The notes under the pieces: model-generated | What the model was told of the DNA's origin: nothing | Databases searched by the model: none | What the model saw: the letters and a program-made list of their open reading frames with translations, nothing else | Part shown: positions 8,324 to 15,620 of the stretch, in pieces | How positions within the stretch are numbered: the first letter of the stretch is position 1 | Layout of the letters: each line of letters starts with the position of its first letter | Made by a program: the position numbers and the translations under genes | DNA from: a virus | Virus record (IMG/VR): IMGVR_UViG_3300037141_000236 | Span: 1-64,000 of that record | DNA: 64,000 nt | Direction: 5' to 3' (one strand)

Positions 8324-8578
8324 TTAATCCTTTTGACCAAAAATTTCTTTGTGAATATCAGCGAGCACACTGTCAGGAATTTCCTTCTCCGACTTGGCCA
8401 GCATATAAATCTTCATCAGTACATCATCAACACTTTTAATCATTTGAACAATATGCGCAGCTTGTGATGATTGACTTTCATCAAGTTGGAATGCTTGTGA
8501 TTTGGACAGAGCATCTCTTTGCTTGATTAAAGATTCAAGCCAAGCTTTCACAATTGTATCTGCCAAATTACTTTCCAT
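8324..8578 (-). CDS. Hypothetical helical protein, 84 aa
   Basis: The frame is open to 8626, but the ATG at 8576-8578 (MESNLADTIVKAWLES) overlaps the upstream gene's stop and is the likely start. The protein is helical and Gln/Ser/Lys rich and ends ADIHKEIFGQKD, close to the recurring KEI-type C-terminal tail found elsewhere in this window. No function is recognised. Confidence 0.55.
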   Translation of the reverse strand: MESNLADTIVKAWLESLIKQRDALSKSQAFQLDESQSSQAAHIVQMIKSVDDVLMKIYMLAKSEKEIPDSVLADIHKEIFGQKD

Positions 8579-8756
8579 TGGTAGGTCTGGCAGGGCCACA
8601 ATGATCGTGATCCGAAATAACATCAACGGCTTCGATCGTTTTTATTTCAACGTTTGAGCAAGGTGTGCAAATAATCCCTTCGCGCAAAACTGAAACGTGA
8701 GGGATAATAATGCTTTTTCCACAAGCTGGACATTTATCGGAGACGTGTGTGATCAT
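8568..8756 (-). CDS. Small zinc-ribbon protein, 62 aa
   Basis: CPACGK near the N-terminus and CTPCS about 20 residues later form a four-Cys zinc ribbon, with a His/Asp-rich tail. It is the first gene after the 8785-8810 hairpin on the minus strand. Probably binds nucleic acid or protein; no specific function can be given. Confidence 0.6.
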   Translation of the reverse strand: MITHVSDKCPACGKSIIIPHVSVLREGIICTPCSNVEIKTIEAVDVISDHDHCGPARPTNGK

Positions 8757-8784
8757 TTGATTGAGTATTAAGTGGTTGATAAAT

Positions 8785-8810
8785 AAAGGGAGGAAAACAT
8801 CCTCCCTTTT
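8785..8810. terminator. Hairpin terminator, probably for the minus-strand gene at 8830-9375
   Basis: AAAGGGAGGA/TCCTCCCTTT stem with a 5-nt loop and T-rich flanks on both strands. Confidence 0.75.
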
Positions 8811-8829
8811 AATTAGTCAGATTTCGGTC

Positions 8830-9375
8830 TTACTTGATGATGTAATGGTTACCGTTCATTTTGATTTCGCAAATGTTGGCCAGGTTGTAATCCATGATGA
8901 AGATTTCCTTCTCAACACCCTGGTGCTCCTTGTTGCTGGATTTCTCTTTCAGGTACAAAGCGATATCTTCTTTTTTGATCGGCAATCCATCACAAAAGAA
9001 TTCTTCCGATTGTGGTTTCCCGTTAGGCTTAGCTTCCAGGTACACGTTTCCTTTATGTTCAATGAGCGGAGTATTTTTACCGTCCACTTGAATTCGCTGA
9101 CCCCATTTACGGGCATGTGGTACAAAGGCTTCAGGAGCTTCCTCATCTTCCCCGGCTTCGCGCTTTCGCTGATTGTTAACAGCATTGGCGTAGATGAAGT
9201 TGATGTTCACGTTTTGGACCTTTCTCTTTTTCAGACGGCCATAATAAGGATTTCCTCCTTTATTCATTGAAGGCTCGGTCAAAGTGATCAGAGTAGTCAT
9301 CATTGAAGTTTGAACTCTTCCAAGCATAATTTGCAATGCGAGCAAGGTGATTTCGATTGGTGTGCGATTTTCCAT
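8830..9375 (-). CDS. Conserved phage protein of unknown function, 181 aa
   Basis: Layout: N-terminal helix, NKGGNPYYGRLKKRKVQNV, YANAVNNQRKREAGE, HARKWGQRI, then LIEHKGNVYLEAKPNGKPQS. I recall this pattern from hypothetical proteins of several large phages, without a known role. The basic NPYYGR...NNQRKREG part suggests nucleic-acid contact. A TATCTTTA promoter-like box lies upstream on the minus strand (9416-9423). Confidence 0.65.
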   Translation of the reverse strand: MENRTPIEITLLALQIMLGRVQTSMMTTLITLTEPSMNKGGNPYYGRLKKRKVQNVNINFIYANAVNNQRKREAGEDEEAPEAFVPHARKWGQRIQVDGKNTPLIEHKGNVYLEAKPNGKPQSEEFFCDGLPIKKEDIALYLKEKSSNKEHQGVEKEIFIMDYNLANICEIKMNGNHYIIK

Positions 9376-9415
9376 TTGTGGTTTGTTTTTGGTTGTTTGT
9401 TTCTTTCTTATAACA

Positions 9416-9423
9416 TAAAGATA
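9416..9423 (-). promoter_or_regulatory. Early promoter candidate (-7 box TATCTTTA)
   Basis: On the minus strand, TATCTTTA lies 41 nt before the start at 9375; it resembles the Bacteroidetes TAnnTTTG element. Confidence 0.35.
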
Positions 9424-9459
9424 CGGCGTAATAGGTTACCATCCTACTAAAAACACAAG

Positions 9460-9500
9460 AAAAACACATTATTCTGTAACTGCTTGATAATCAACAAGTT
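9460..9500 (-). terminator. Weak hairpin after the DUF2786 gene
   Basis: An imperfect inverted repeat (TGTAAC..CTTG/CAAG..TTACA) lies just past the stop at 9505. The T tract is poor, so termination is uncertain. Confidence 0.3.
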
Positions 9501-9504
9501 ACAT

Positions 9505-10221
9505 TTATATACTATATGCTTGATAATACTGTTTGAATCGAGTTAAATTATTCGCTGATCCCATCACAGAGAAATCGCATTCAAATTTTGTTGCCGTCTT
9601 ACTGAAAAACCCTGTTTTCCATTCGCATTCTTTCGTATTGATAAATTCAACTTGGCAACGCGCTCTGTCAGCCAGCTCATGAATGAAAACTTCAGGATGA
9701 AATTTACACTTGAAGCTATTTTTGTAACGATACACTTTTATTTCTTCGTATGAAGAACTGGAATAACTCTTTTTGTGTCGGTTACCTTCTCGTTTCATTT
9801 CAGCCCACTGACGGAATAAATGATCCATGCTTGGATCACCACCTGTGGCTGCTTTGAACTTTCTTAAAAGCTCTTCTACATCCATATCTTCCGCATCTTC
9901 AAAATAGCCATCGCGGTTACTAGTCCTTCCATATCGCGGATCATCATAATATGGGCCATCCTTTTCAGTTTGGTAGGCTTTCTTTTGTTGGCGAGTATGT
10001 TCCCGCATGGCTTCTTCCGGACTATTATAAGACTTATATTCAGGTTTTGGTGGAGCTGGTTCGTTTAGTTCCGAAGTGGTAATAGAATACTTGGTGATCA
10101 TCTCTTGGGCTTTACGAGAAGCTGTTTCTGCAGCACCTTTATTACCAAGCTTACTTTCACTGGCAGATAAAGCACGCATTTTACGTACCTTATCGATTTT
10201 GTCACTCCGTTCTTTGTCCAT
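9505..10221 (-). CDS. DUF2786-domain protein, 238 aa
   Basis: The N-terminal 45 residues (IDKVRKMRALSASESKLGNK, then AETASRKAQEMITKYSI) match the DUF2786 pattern found in many phage and bacterial proteins. A Lys/Asp/Gly-rich linker follows, then a beta-rich C-terminal domain. The molecular role is unknown. The TATCTTTA box at 10226-10233 leaves almost no leader before its ATG. Confidence 0.7.
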   Translation of the reverse strand: MDKERSDKIDKVRKMRALSASESKLGNKGAAETASRKAQEMITKYSITTSELNEPAPPKPEYKSYNSPEEAMREHTRQQKKAYQTEKDGPYYDDPRYGRTSNRDGYFEDAEDMDVEELLRKFKAATGGDPSMDHLFRQWAEMKREGNRHKKSYSSSSYEEIKVYRYKNSFKCKFHPEVFIHELADRARCQVEFINTKECEWKTGFFSKTATKFECDFSVMGSANNLTRFKQYYQAYSI

Positions 10222-10225
10222 TTTG

Positions 10226-10233
10226 TAAAGATA
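10226..10233 (-). promoter_or_regulatory. Promoter-like TATCTTTA box abutting a start codon
   Basis: On the minus strand, TATATCTTTAC ends only 4 nt from the ATG at 10221. If it is a -7 box the transcript would be leaderless or nearly so. Confidence 0.35.
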
Positions 10234-10293
10234 TAGACAAACCGGTTAAGTTTTAACCTTTCAGTTAGTATTTATAGGAAATAACGTAACGTA

Positions 10294-10434
10294 ATGGATA
10301 AAGAAACTAAATTAAAGCTAGCTTTGCTTAGACAAAAGGTTGAGAAGTTAACCGGGAAAAAGGTTAAATTCATAAAAGAATCAAAATCCGACGGCTGTGG
10401 TTGCGGCTGTGGATGCAACGGAAAGAAAAAATAA
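10294..10434 (+). CDS. Cys/Gly-repeat microprotein with TGKK motif, 46 aa
   Basis: Too short for usual ORF lists. The N-terminal half is a charged helix ending RQKVEKLTGKKVKFI, a member of the recurring L-x-x-[ITV]-T-G-[RK]-K-V motif of this window. The C-terminal part is GCGCGCGCNG, four Cys alternating with Gly, a likely metal- or thiol-binding tail. It is divergent from the DUF2786 gene and preceded by a TATTTATA box. The function is unknown. Confidence 0.6.
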   Translation: MDKETKLKLALLRQKVEKLTGKKVKFIKESKSDGCGCGCGCNGKKK

Positions 10435-10584
10435 TTACTTCTTCCGTTTAATATAAGAATGGGCTCGTCTAAACATCGAGCCTATTTGCTGTGTAAGAGC
10501 GTTGTCGTTAAGGATAGATAAAAAGTTCAAGTGTGCGTCATGATCGGCGCATAATCCAAAGACGTGTAAGATTTCGTGGTACAT
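10435..10584 (-). CDS. HExxHxxG microprotein, 49 aa
   Basis: Starts MYHEILHVFGLCADHDAH, so within 15 residues it holds HExxHxxG plus nearby Asp/His, resembling a metzincin-type zinc site, then only a short basic helix. It begins two bases after the helicase stop codon, which supports translation on the same transcript. It is too small for a complete known peptidase: it may be a fragment or a small metal-binding protein. It is convergent and abutting with the Cys/Gly microprotein. Confidence 0.5.
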   Translation of the reverse strand: MYHEILHVFGLCADHDAHLNFLSILNDNALTQQIGSMFRRAHSYIKRKK

Positions 10585-10586
10585 AA

Positions 10587-13187
10587 TTAATATTTGTTTT
10601 GTTTAAGCTTATTGTAAATTTCTTTAATCATACTCTCTTTTCCAAAGCTATCTATTTCTTTACCTTCGATGGCCTGGTCGATATTATACATCTTCACCTT
10701 CAAGGCTTCGAACATTATACTATCAATTGAGTTATCATATATAGGATACCAAATATTAACCAATTCAGTTTGACCTATTCTATATAACCTATCTTCAGCT
10801 TGACGCATTACTGCAGGACTCCAAGATAAGTCATTCATTATAGCCACAGTTGCTCTTGTCAATGTTAATCCAAATGAAGCAATTGCCAGATTACAAACTA
10901 ATACAGAAGGACCTTTCACGGATTGAAATAAGTCAACACGTCTTTGTCTTTCATGAATATCTAATCGACAATCTAAAGTAAGACATTCAGCTCCAAATTC
11001 TTTTTGGAATGTATCAATGACATCAATATAGTTTGTAAAGATAACGACCTTCTTGTTTTGTTCTAAAGCATTCCTTACTAATTCAGCAGTAGAACCATCT
11101 TTAGCTTTCTGTAAGGCTGTAAATTTCCTTAATACAGCAAGTTCAACAAATGCTTCTCCAAATTCAGATAGTTGTTTACCATAGTCTTCAGCAAGAGGAT
11201 CTAAACTGTCTTCGTATTTCTTCTCGTAATAGATTTCAACAGCACATTCATATTCTTTAAGTGTTCTTGCATCTAACTCCAAATACATTGGGGTTCTTAC
11301 TTTTGGAGGCAAGTCTAACACTTCTTCCTTTTTCCTCCTTAGAATAATGTTTTGTGTCTTATAATGTAATTCTTTAAGGTTAGAGGCTCCATTGTAATCA
11401 TAACCCCATTGAGTAAGTTGTCCTCCGCAGTTTTTAGAACAAAACCCATAAGCAATATAATTTCCTAAAGAAGTAGTTAAAGTATATACGGTGTGTATTC
11501 CTTTTAAGGGGATAATTTTTATAATTTTAGGTTTATCTGAAAGAAATGTATGGTTTGCCTTAGTGATAAAACTCCACAATTTCCTGGTTAATGCAGGTTT
11601 ACATAAATCAAAAAACCGCAAAGTTTCTTTTTTTGTACCTAGAATTCTTATTATTTCAATGGGATTTCTAAATTTAGATATTTGTGTTCTTATAGAATAT
11701 TCAAATCCTAAAAACTTAATACCTTTACAAATTAAATTTGTTGTTTCTGTATTAATTATTTTACTTTGCGAGAATGTATCATTACAACCTTCGGCGTCAT
11801 AAATCCCTGCCATAAATCCCCGCCAACCATCAATGTTTTGCGCAAATGGACGTGTGAAGAAACCCCAAGATTCGTTAATATCATTATGTGATAAGTTAAT
11901 AATTGAATTTCTTTTGTTTATATTTATGTGATATGTAAACTTAAAATAATCTAAGTATTTTTTTATTCTTTCTATTATTTCTTGATCATTTGATGCAAAA
12001 CTAATTTGTTGCCGCACCAAAATTGCTTTGGATGTGTTTATTGTTTTGTGCGGATATTCTTTATATTCATATTTCCTGCTCATATGCCCATCACCCCTGA
12101 TTGCACCAGATAAATAACCGAACATATAATCCTCAGTTTCTTCTAAAGAAAACTGTGTTGCATAAACATAAGAAAGGGGATTTCCTATCATGGGTGTTTC
12201 ATAAGTATTTGTCTTATGGTTTAACCATCTATGATCTGGTGTACATATTATTTCTGTTTTGTCTGATAAAATAATTTTTTGTAGAGAAGATTGTTTTTGC
12301 ATAGTACCTAAAACCTCTGCTATGGCTAATTCATTGTTAAATCCGATACCATCTTTTTTAAACCAACCAACTACACGATCTCCTGTTTTTACGTTTTTTA
12401 TTAATTTCTCCGACAAATCACTCATTAAAATCGGAGCTTCTCCAGGCAAACAATATTGCTGGCCAAATACTTGTTTGTTCTTTCCTAAATCGTGTTTACA
12501 AACTTTCAATAGATTATAGAAGTCGATTGGCTTATTAGCAATTGGAGTTCCAGTTAATAACCAAACTCTTTTAGATTTATTAGCTATCTTACCGAAAGCT
12601 TTACTTCTTTGGCTTTGCATATTTTTAATCATATGCGCCTCATCAGCAATAACTAGTTCAAACTTCTCTTTAATAATCTTCTCTTGGAATTTCTTAAGTA
12701 CATCGTAATTGACAATCGTGAAACGTCTAGGCTCCCATGTCTTATTAATGACAGCTACATCAGAACAGAATGGAATAATTTCTTTTGCCCAATTTAGTTT
12801 AAGAGAAGCAGGGCATACAATAAGTATTCTACTTGCGTTCAATTCTAAAGCAGCTACGATTGCTTGTAATGATTTACCCAAACCCATATCATCTCCAAGG
12901 ATAGCTTTATCTTTATTCAAAAGCCAATTGATTCCCAATCTTTGAAATGGATAAGGAGCTCTGAAGTTATATCTATCCCAATCAATCTTAAACTCTTTGA
13001 TCTTATCTTGAACGATTGTCTTATCATCAGTTTTGATGGCATGAGTCATTAAGAACTTCTTTCCCAAAGTAATTTGAGTGAAAGAAAGCTCTTCGCCTTT
13101 AATAACAAGCTCTTGTAAGGACTTAAGATAAACATTATCTCCAGTGTAATCTTTTAATCTTGTACAAAGTTCTTTATAGTTTGTCAT
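10587..13187 (-). CDS. SNF2-type DNA helicase interrupted by an intein
   Basis: Superfamily 2 ATPase of the SNF2/SMARCAL1-like type, presumed to translocate on DNA in replication, repair or transcription. The 866-residue precursor has Walker A DDMGLGKS (about 99-106), DEAH at 182-185, motif III LLTGTP (210-215) and the C-terminal motif WSPAVMRQAEDRLYRIGQ. A 341-residue intein (246-586) sits between QQY and CGGQ, leaving a helicase of about 525 residues after splicing. The start overlaps the macrodomain stop (ATGA). Confidence 0.92.
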   Translation of the reverse strand: MTNYKELCTRLKDYTGDNVYLKSLQELVIKGEELSFTQITLGKKFLMTHAIKTDDKTIVQDKIKEFKIDWDRYNFRAPYPFQRLGINWLLNKDKAILGDDMGLGKSLQAIVAALELNASRILIVCPASLKLNWAKEIIPFCSDVAVINKTWEPRRFTIVNYDVLKKFQEKIIKEKFELVIADEAHMIKNMQSQRSKAFGKIANKSKRVWLLTGTPIANKPIDFYNLLKVCKHDLGKNKQVFGQQYCLPGEAPILMSDLSEKLIKNVKTGDRVVGWFKKDGIGFNNELAIAEVLGTMQKQSSLQKIILSDKTEIICTPDHRWLNHKTNTYETPMIGNPLSYVYATQFSLEETEDYMFGYLSGAIRGDGHMSRKYEYKEYPHKTINTSKAILVRQQISFASNDQEIIERIKKYLDYFKFTYHININKRNSIINLSHNDINESWGFFTRPFAQNIDGWRGFMAGIYDAEGCNDTFSQSKIINTETTNLICKGIKFLGFEYSIRTQISKFRNPIEIIRILGTKKETLRFFDLCKPALTRKLWSFITKANHTFLSDKPKIIKIIPLKGIHTVYTLTTSLGNYIAYGFCSKNCGGQLTQWGYDYNGASNLKELHYKTQNIILRRKKEEVLDLPPKVRTPMYLELDARTLKEYECAVEIYYEKKYEDSLDPLAEDYGKQLSEFGEAFVELAVLRKFTALQKAKDGSTAELVRNALEQNKKVVIFTNYIDVIDTFQKEFGAECLTLDCRLDIHERQRRVDLFQSVKGPSVLVCNLAIASFGLTLTRATVAIMNDLSWSPAVMRQAEDRLYRIGQTELVNIWYPIYDNSIDSIMFEALKVKMYNIDQAIEGKEIDSFGKESMIKEIYNKLKQNKY
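11430..12452 (-). mobile_element. Intein with LAGLIDADG-type homing endonuclease
   Basis: Residues 246-586 of the helicase precursor. It begins CLPGEAPILMSDLSEKLIKN (Hint block A, Cys1), has TPDHRW (block B, TxxH), two LAGLIDADG-like helices (YLSGAIRGDGHM and FMAGIYDAEGCN), and ends YTLTTSLGNYIAYGFCSKN followed by Cys+1. The penultimate residue is Lys rather than the usual His. Insertion is downstream of motif III in the helicase core. Confidence 0.9.
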
Positions 13188-13813
13188 GCTCCAAATAGTT
13201 TACTGTAAAGCCTATCTCCAAAAGAAATAAACTCAGATGAAAAAAGGTCTTTATATAAATCGTATTCTTTTTCTGTATTACAAACGATCTTAACTTCTTT
13301 AATATTATAGTTTTCAGCGTTCGTAATTAATGATCTGATAAAGTGTTTGATTGTCTTGTCAGGCGTTTCGCCACAAATGAATGTAGGAAAAGGCGTTAAA
13401 GCAATTTTACGCATAGTTAAATGTGTACGAGAATATTCATTCACCAAAGCTAATGCATAATTAACGGTAGAAAGAAATAAGTTAGCTTGATTTTCTTTTT
13501 CTTCTTTGATTCTATAATTAGGCACAACACAATGAATGATATTCTTGGCTGGAAGCATTCCAGCAGATGTTATAACGGCTTCTCCCACCTGTAATACTTT
13601 CACCCCTGTATGATCAGGCTTACCAAAACGAGCTAATGCTCCTTGGCATTCTTTACTGATACTAGATCCGGCTTCATTATGGATTTCCATAAATGTCTTA
13701 TCACCCTTATCTAATTCGGGAACAGTCCAGTTAAATAACATATCAGTCTTTTCAGACTTGACTGGGCTTTTGGTAACTATGAAGAAGACTCCTCCTATTT
13801 TGTATTTGAACAT
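13184..13813 (-). CDS. Second macrodomain protein, 209 aa
   Basis: The central part shows a macrodomain core: DKTFMEIHNEAGSSI, then GEAVITSAGMLPAKNIIHCV and a C-terminal KTIKHFIRSLITNAENYNI helix with IKEVKIV strand. The first strands look degenerate compared with the gene at 7571-8080, so ligand preference may differ. It is the first gene of the helicase transcript and overlaps it by 4 nt. ADP-ribose or a nucleotide derivative is the expected ligand by family; the actual role is unknown. Confidence 0.75.
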   Translation of the reverse strand: MFKYKIGGVFFIVTKSPVKSEKTDMLFNWTVPELDKGDKTFMEIHNEAGSSISKECQGALARFGKPDHTGVKVLQVGEAVITSAGMLPAKNIIHCVVPNYRIKEEKENQANLFLSTVNYALALVNEYSRTHLTMRKIALTPFPTFICGETPDKTIKHFIRSLITNAENYNIKEVKIVCNTEKEYDLYKDLFSSEFISFGDRLYSKLFGA

Positions 13814-13880
13814 TATGTTTATTTAGTGCAGAATTATACTTAAATTTAGTAATTAATAGAGACATTCTCAATCTTCATAT

Positions 13881-14795
13881 ATGAAACACATTCTATTGAT
13901 CTTATTCGCTTTTATAGGTTTAAACATGTTTGCACAGACTTGTAAAAATTACTATATTCCCGATTCTTTAATACATAAAGGTAAAGCTATGATCCCTAAC
14001 ATCTTGGGTGGCACGTGCTCAAGCCCTGATGGGGTTGTTATGCAAATCCTTGCAGCTCCTGGAAGTTATAACGACTTATTTGATGGAGGATATTGTTATG
14101 CAATCGGCCCCACGAAGAATTTCACCATGTGTTTTACATTTACAGCCCCGGGACCAGACATAGATATCAATTCAGGTTATGAATCTTCCGGATGTAATTC
14201 AACAAACTTTAACTCAATTGATTTATATACTTGTGATCCAGCATGTACTTTCGTAGGCTCAGGTACAAGCTTTGTGGGTTTAACCACAGGCCAGTGTTAT
14301 ACCTGGTGTTTAACAGGGCATTGTGGAGGACCAGGACCAGGCTTCGATGAAGTATGTCCGTATTTCATAGATCAAACACCATTACCCATCACATTACTTT
14401 ATTTTAAAGGGTATTACAAAGATAAACTTATATATCTTGCTTGGGCTTCAGCAACTGAAACAAATAACAATTATTATAGCCTTGATAGAAGTATAGATGG
14501 TTTAATATGGACTCACTTGTTAAATATTACCGGTGAAGGAACAACAACTGAAACACAATATTATAGAGCAATTGATTCAAACCCTGTGATAGGCACTGAT
14601 TATTATAGATTAACACAAGTAGACTTCAACGGAACATCCGTTTCTTATACACCAATCGCGGTTAATGTACCATACTTCCAAAAAAAAATAATTAAGATCA
14701 CAAATGAGCTTGGACAAGAGATTACTTCAACCACCAAAGGCTTTTTCGTTATCTTTTATGATAACGGTACCATATCCAAAGGGTACAAATATTAA
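13881..14795 (+). CDS. Secreted Bacteroidetes-type cargo protein with T9SS-like C-terminal domain
   Basis: A 304-residue protein with a clear signal peptide (MKHILLILFAFIGLNMFAQ), a Cys/Gly-rich N-terminal domain, and a C-terminal part typical of Bacteroidetes type IX secretion substrates: LPITLLYFKGYY, LAWASATETNNNYYSLDRS, DYYRLTQVDFNG, ending ITNELGQEI...GFFVIFYDNG...KGYKY. By family this directs export and surface attachment in the host. No phage family with this architecture is known to me. It sits between phage accessory and neck genes, so it looks like captured cargo that may alter the host surface. Confidence 0.8.
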   Translation: MKHILLILFAFIGLNMFAQTCKNYYIPDSLIHKGKAMIPNILGGTCSSPDGVVMQILAAPGSYNDLFDGGYCYAIGPTKNFTMCFTFTAPGPDIDINSGYESSGCNSTNFNSIDLYTCDPACTFVGSGTSFVGLTTGQCYTWCLTGHCGGPGPGFDEVCPYFIDQTPLPITLLYFKGYYKDKLIYLAWASATETNNNYYSLDRSIDGLIWTHLLNITGEGTTTETQYYRAIDSNPVIGTDYYRLTQVDFNGTSVSYTPIAVNVPYFQKKIIKITNELGQEITSTTKGFFVIFYDNGTISKGYKY

Positions 14796-14827
14796 TTCCT
14801 TCCCTCTCCAATAAACCATTCGTAAGC

Positions 14828-14837
14828 AATATTTATA
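14828..14837 (+). promoter_or_regulatory. Late promoter candidate (AATATTTATA)
   Basis: AATATTTATA lies 15 nt before the duplicated neck-gene start at 14853. It may have been the neck gene's own promoter before the homing gene inserted. Confidence 0.4.
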
Positions 14838-14852
14838 CTAAATACTGCGCGA

Positions 14853-15620
14853 ATGCTATTGGATATGAGTGACGATGAAATTATCATTTATAAAACGACA
14901 AATCTTATTACTGGTAAAATTTATGTTGGAAAACATACTACTGGTAAGAAAAACTATCTGGGTTCGGGTAAGTGGCTTAAACGTTCTGTAAAGAAATATG
15001 GAAGACATAATTTTAAAAGAGAAGTGTTAGAAACTTGTACTTCGCTGGAAGAATTAGATATTCGGGAAATTTATTGGATAGCACAATTAGACGCTAGAAA
15101 CCCCAAAATAGGTTATAATTTGAATAAAGGTGGTCTAGGAAATAGTAGTGAAGATGTGTCAGGAAGAAAAAACCCTATGTACAATAAAAAGCATAAAGAA
15201 AGTTCTAAAAAATTAATGTCTTTAAAACGTATAGGAAAATCTAATATTATAAAGGGCAAAACTTGGGATGAAGTATATGGTTTTGAAAAGGCCAATAAAA
15301 TAAGAAAAAAATGCAGTAAGAAAAGAATAGGCGTTTCTCTAAACTTATCTCCTGAAGCATTAGTTTTAAAAAAGATACAGGGCGAGATTTTAGGCAAAAG
15401 AATCAGAACTCTTAAAGAAAGAGAATTTCTTTCTAAATTAAAGACAAAGTATCAAGTAGAACAAATAGATATTTTAACAGGTAATATCATTTACGTCTGG
15501 CCAAGCGCGAATGAAATAGCGAAACAATTAAAGATTTCTTCACGCGCTATAAGACGTTGTTGCATAGGTAAAGCACATACTACTTACAATTATAAATGGC
15601 GATATAAAATTATAGATTAA
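14853..15620 (+). CDS. GIY-YIG homing endonuclease fused to a copy of the neck-gene start
   Basis: A 255-residue enzyme. GIY-YIG nuclease: IIIYKTTNLITGKIYVGKHT, YLGSGKWLKRSVKKYGRHNF, REIYWIAQLD, GYNLNKGG; then a NUMOD3-like NPMYNKKHKES, a GKTWDEVYGFEKA module also seen in the gene at 51449, and a C-terminal helix-turn-helix (SANEIAKQLKISSRAIRRCC). The first ten residues (MLLDMSDDEI) nearly repeat the start of the next gene (MLLDMTQGEL) with different codons, so it appears to have inserted at the 5' end of the neck gene. Confidence 0.9.
   Translation: MLLDMSDDEIIIYKTTNLITGKIYVGKHTTGKKNYLGSGKWLKRSVKKYGRHNFKREVLETCTSLEELDIREIYWIAQLDARNPKIGYNLNKGGLGNSSEDVSGRKNPMYNKKHKESSKKLMSLKRIGKSNIIKGKTWDEVYGFEKANKIRKKCSKKRIGVSLNLSPEALVLKKIQGEILGKRIRTLKEREFLSKLKTKYQVEQIDILTGNIIYVWPSANEIAKQLKISSRAIRRCCIGKAHTTYNYKWRYKIID

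Noticed and set aside
13881-14795. Whether the T9SS-like gene marks host chromosome and thus a prophage boundary
   Set aside because: Phage genes lie on both sides and no integrase or attachment site is seen; treated as captured cargo.
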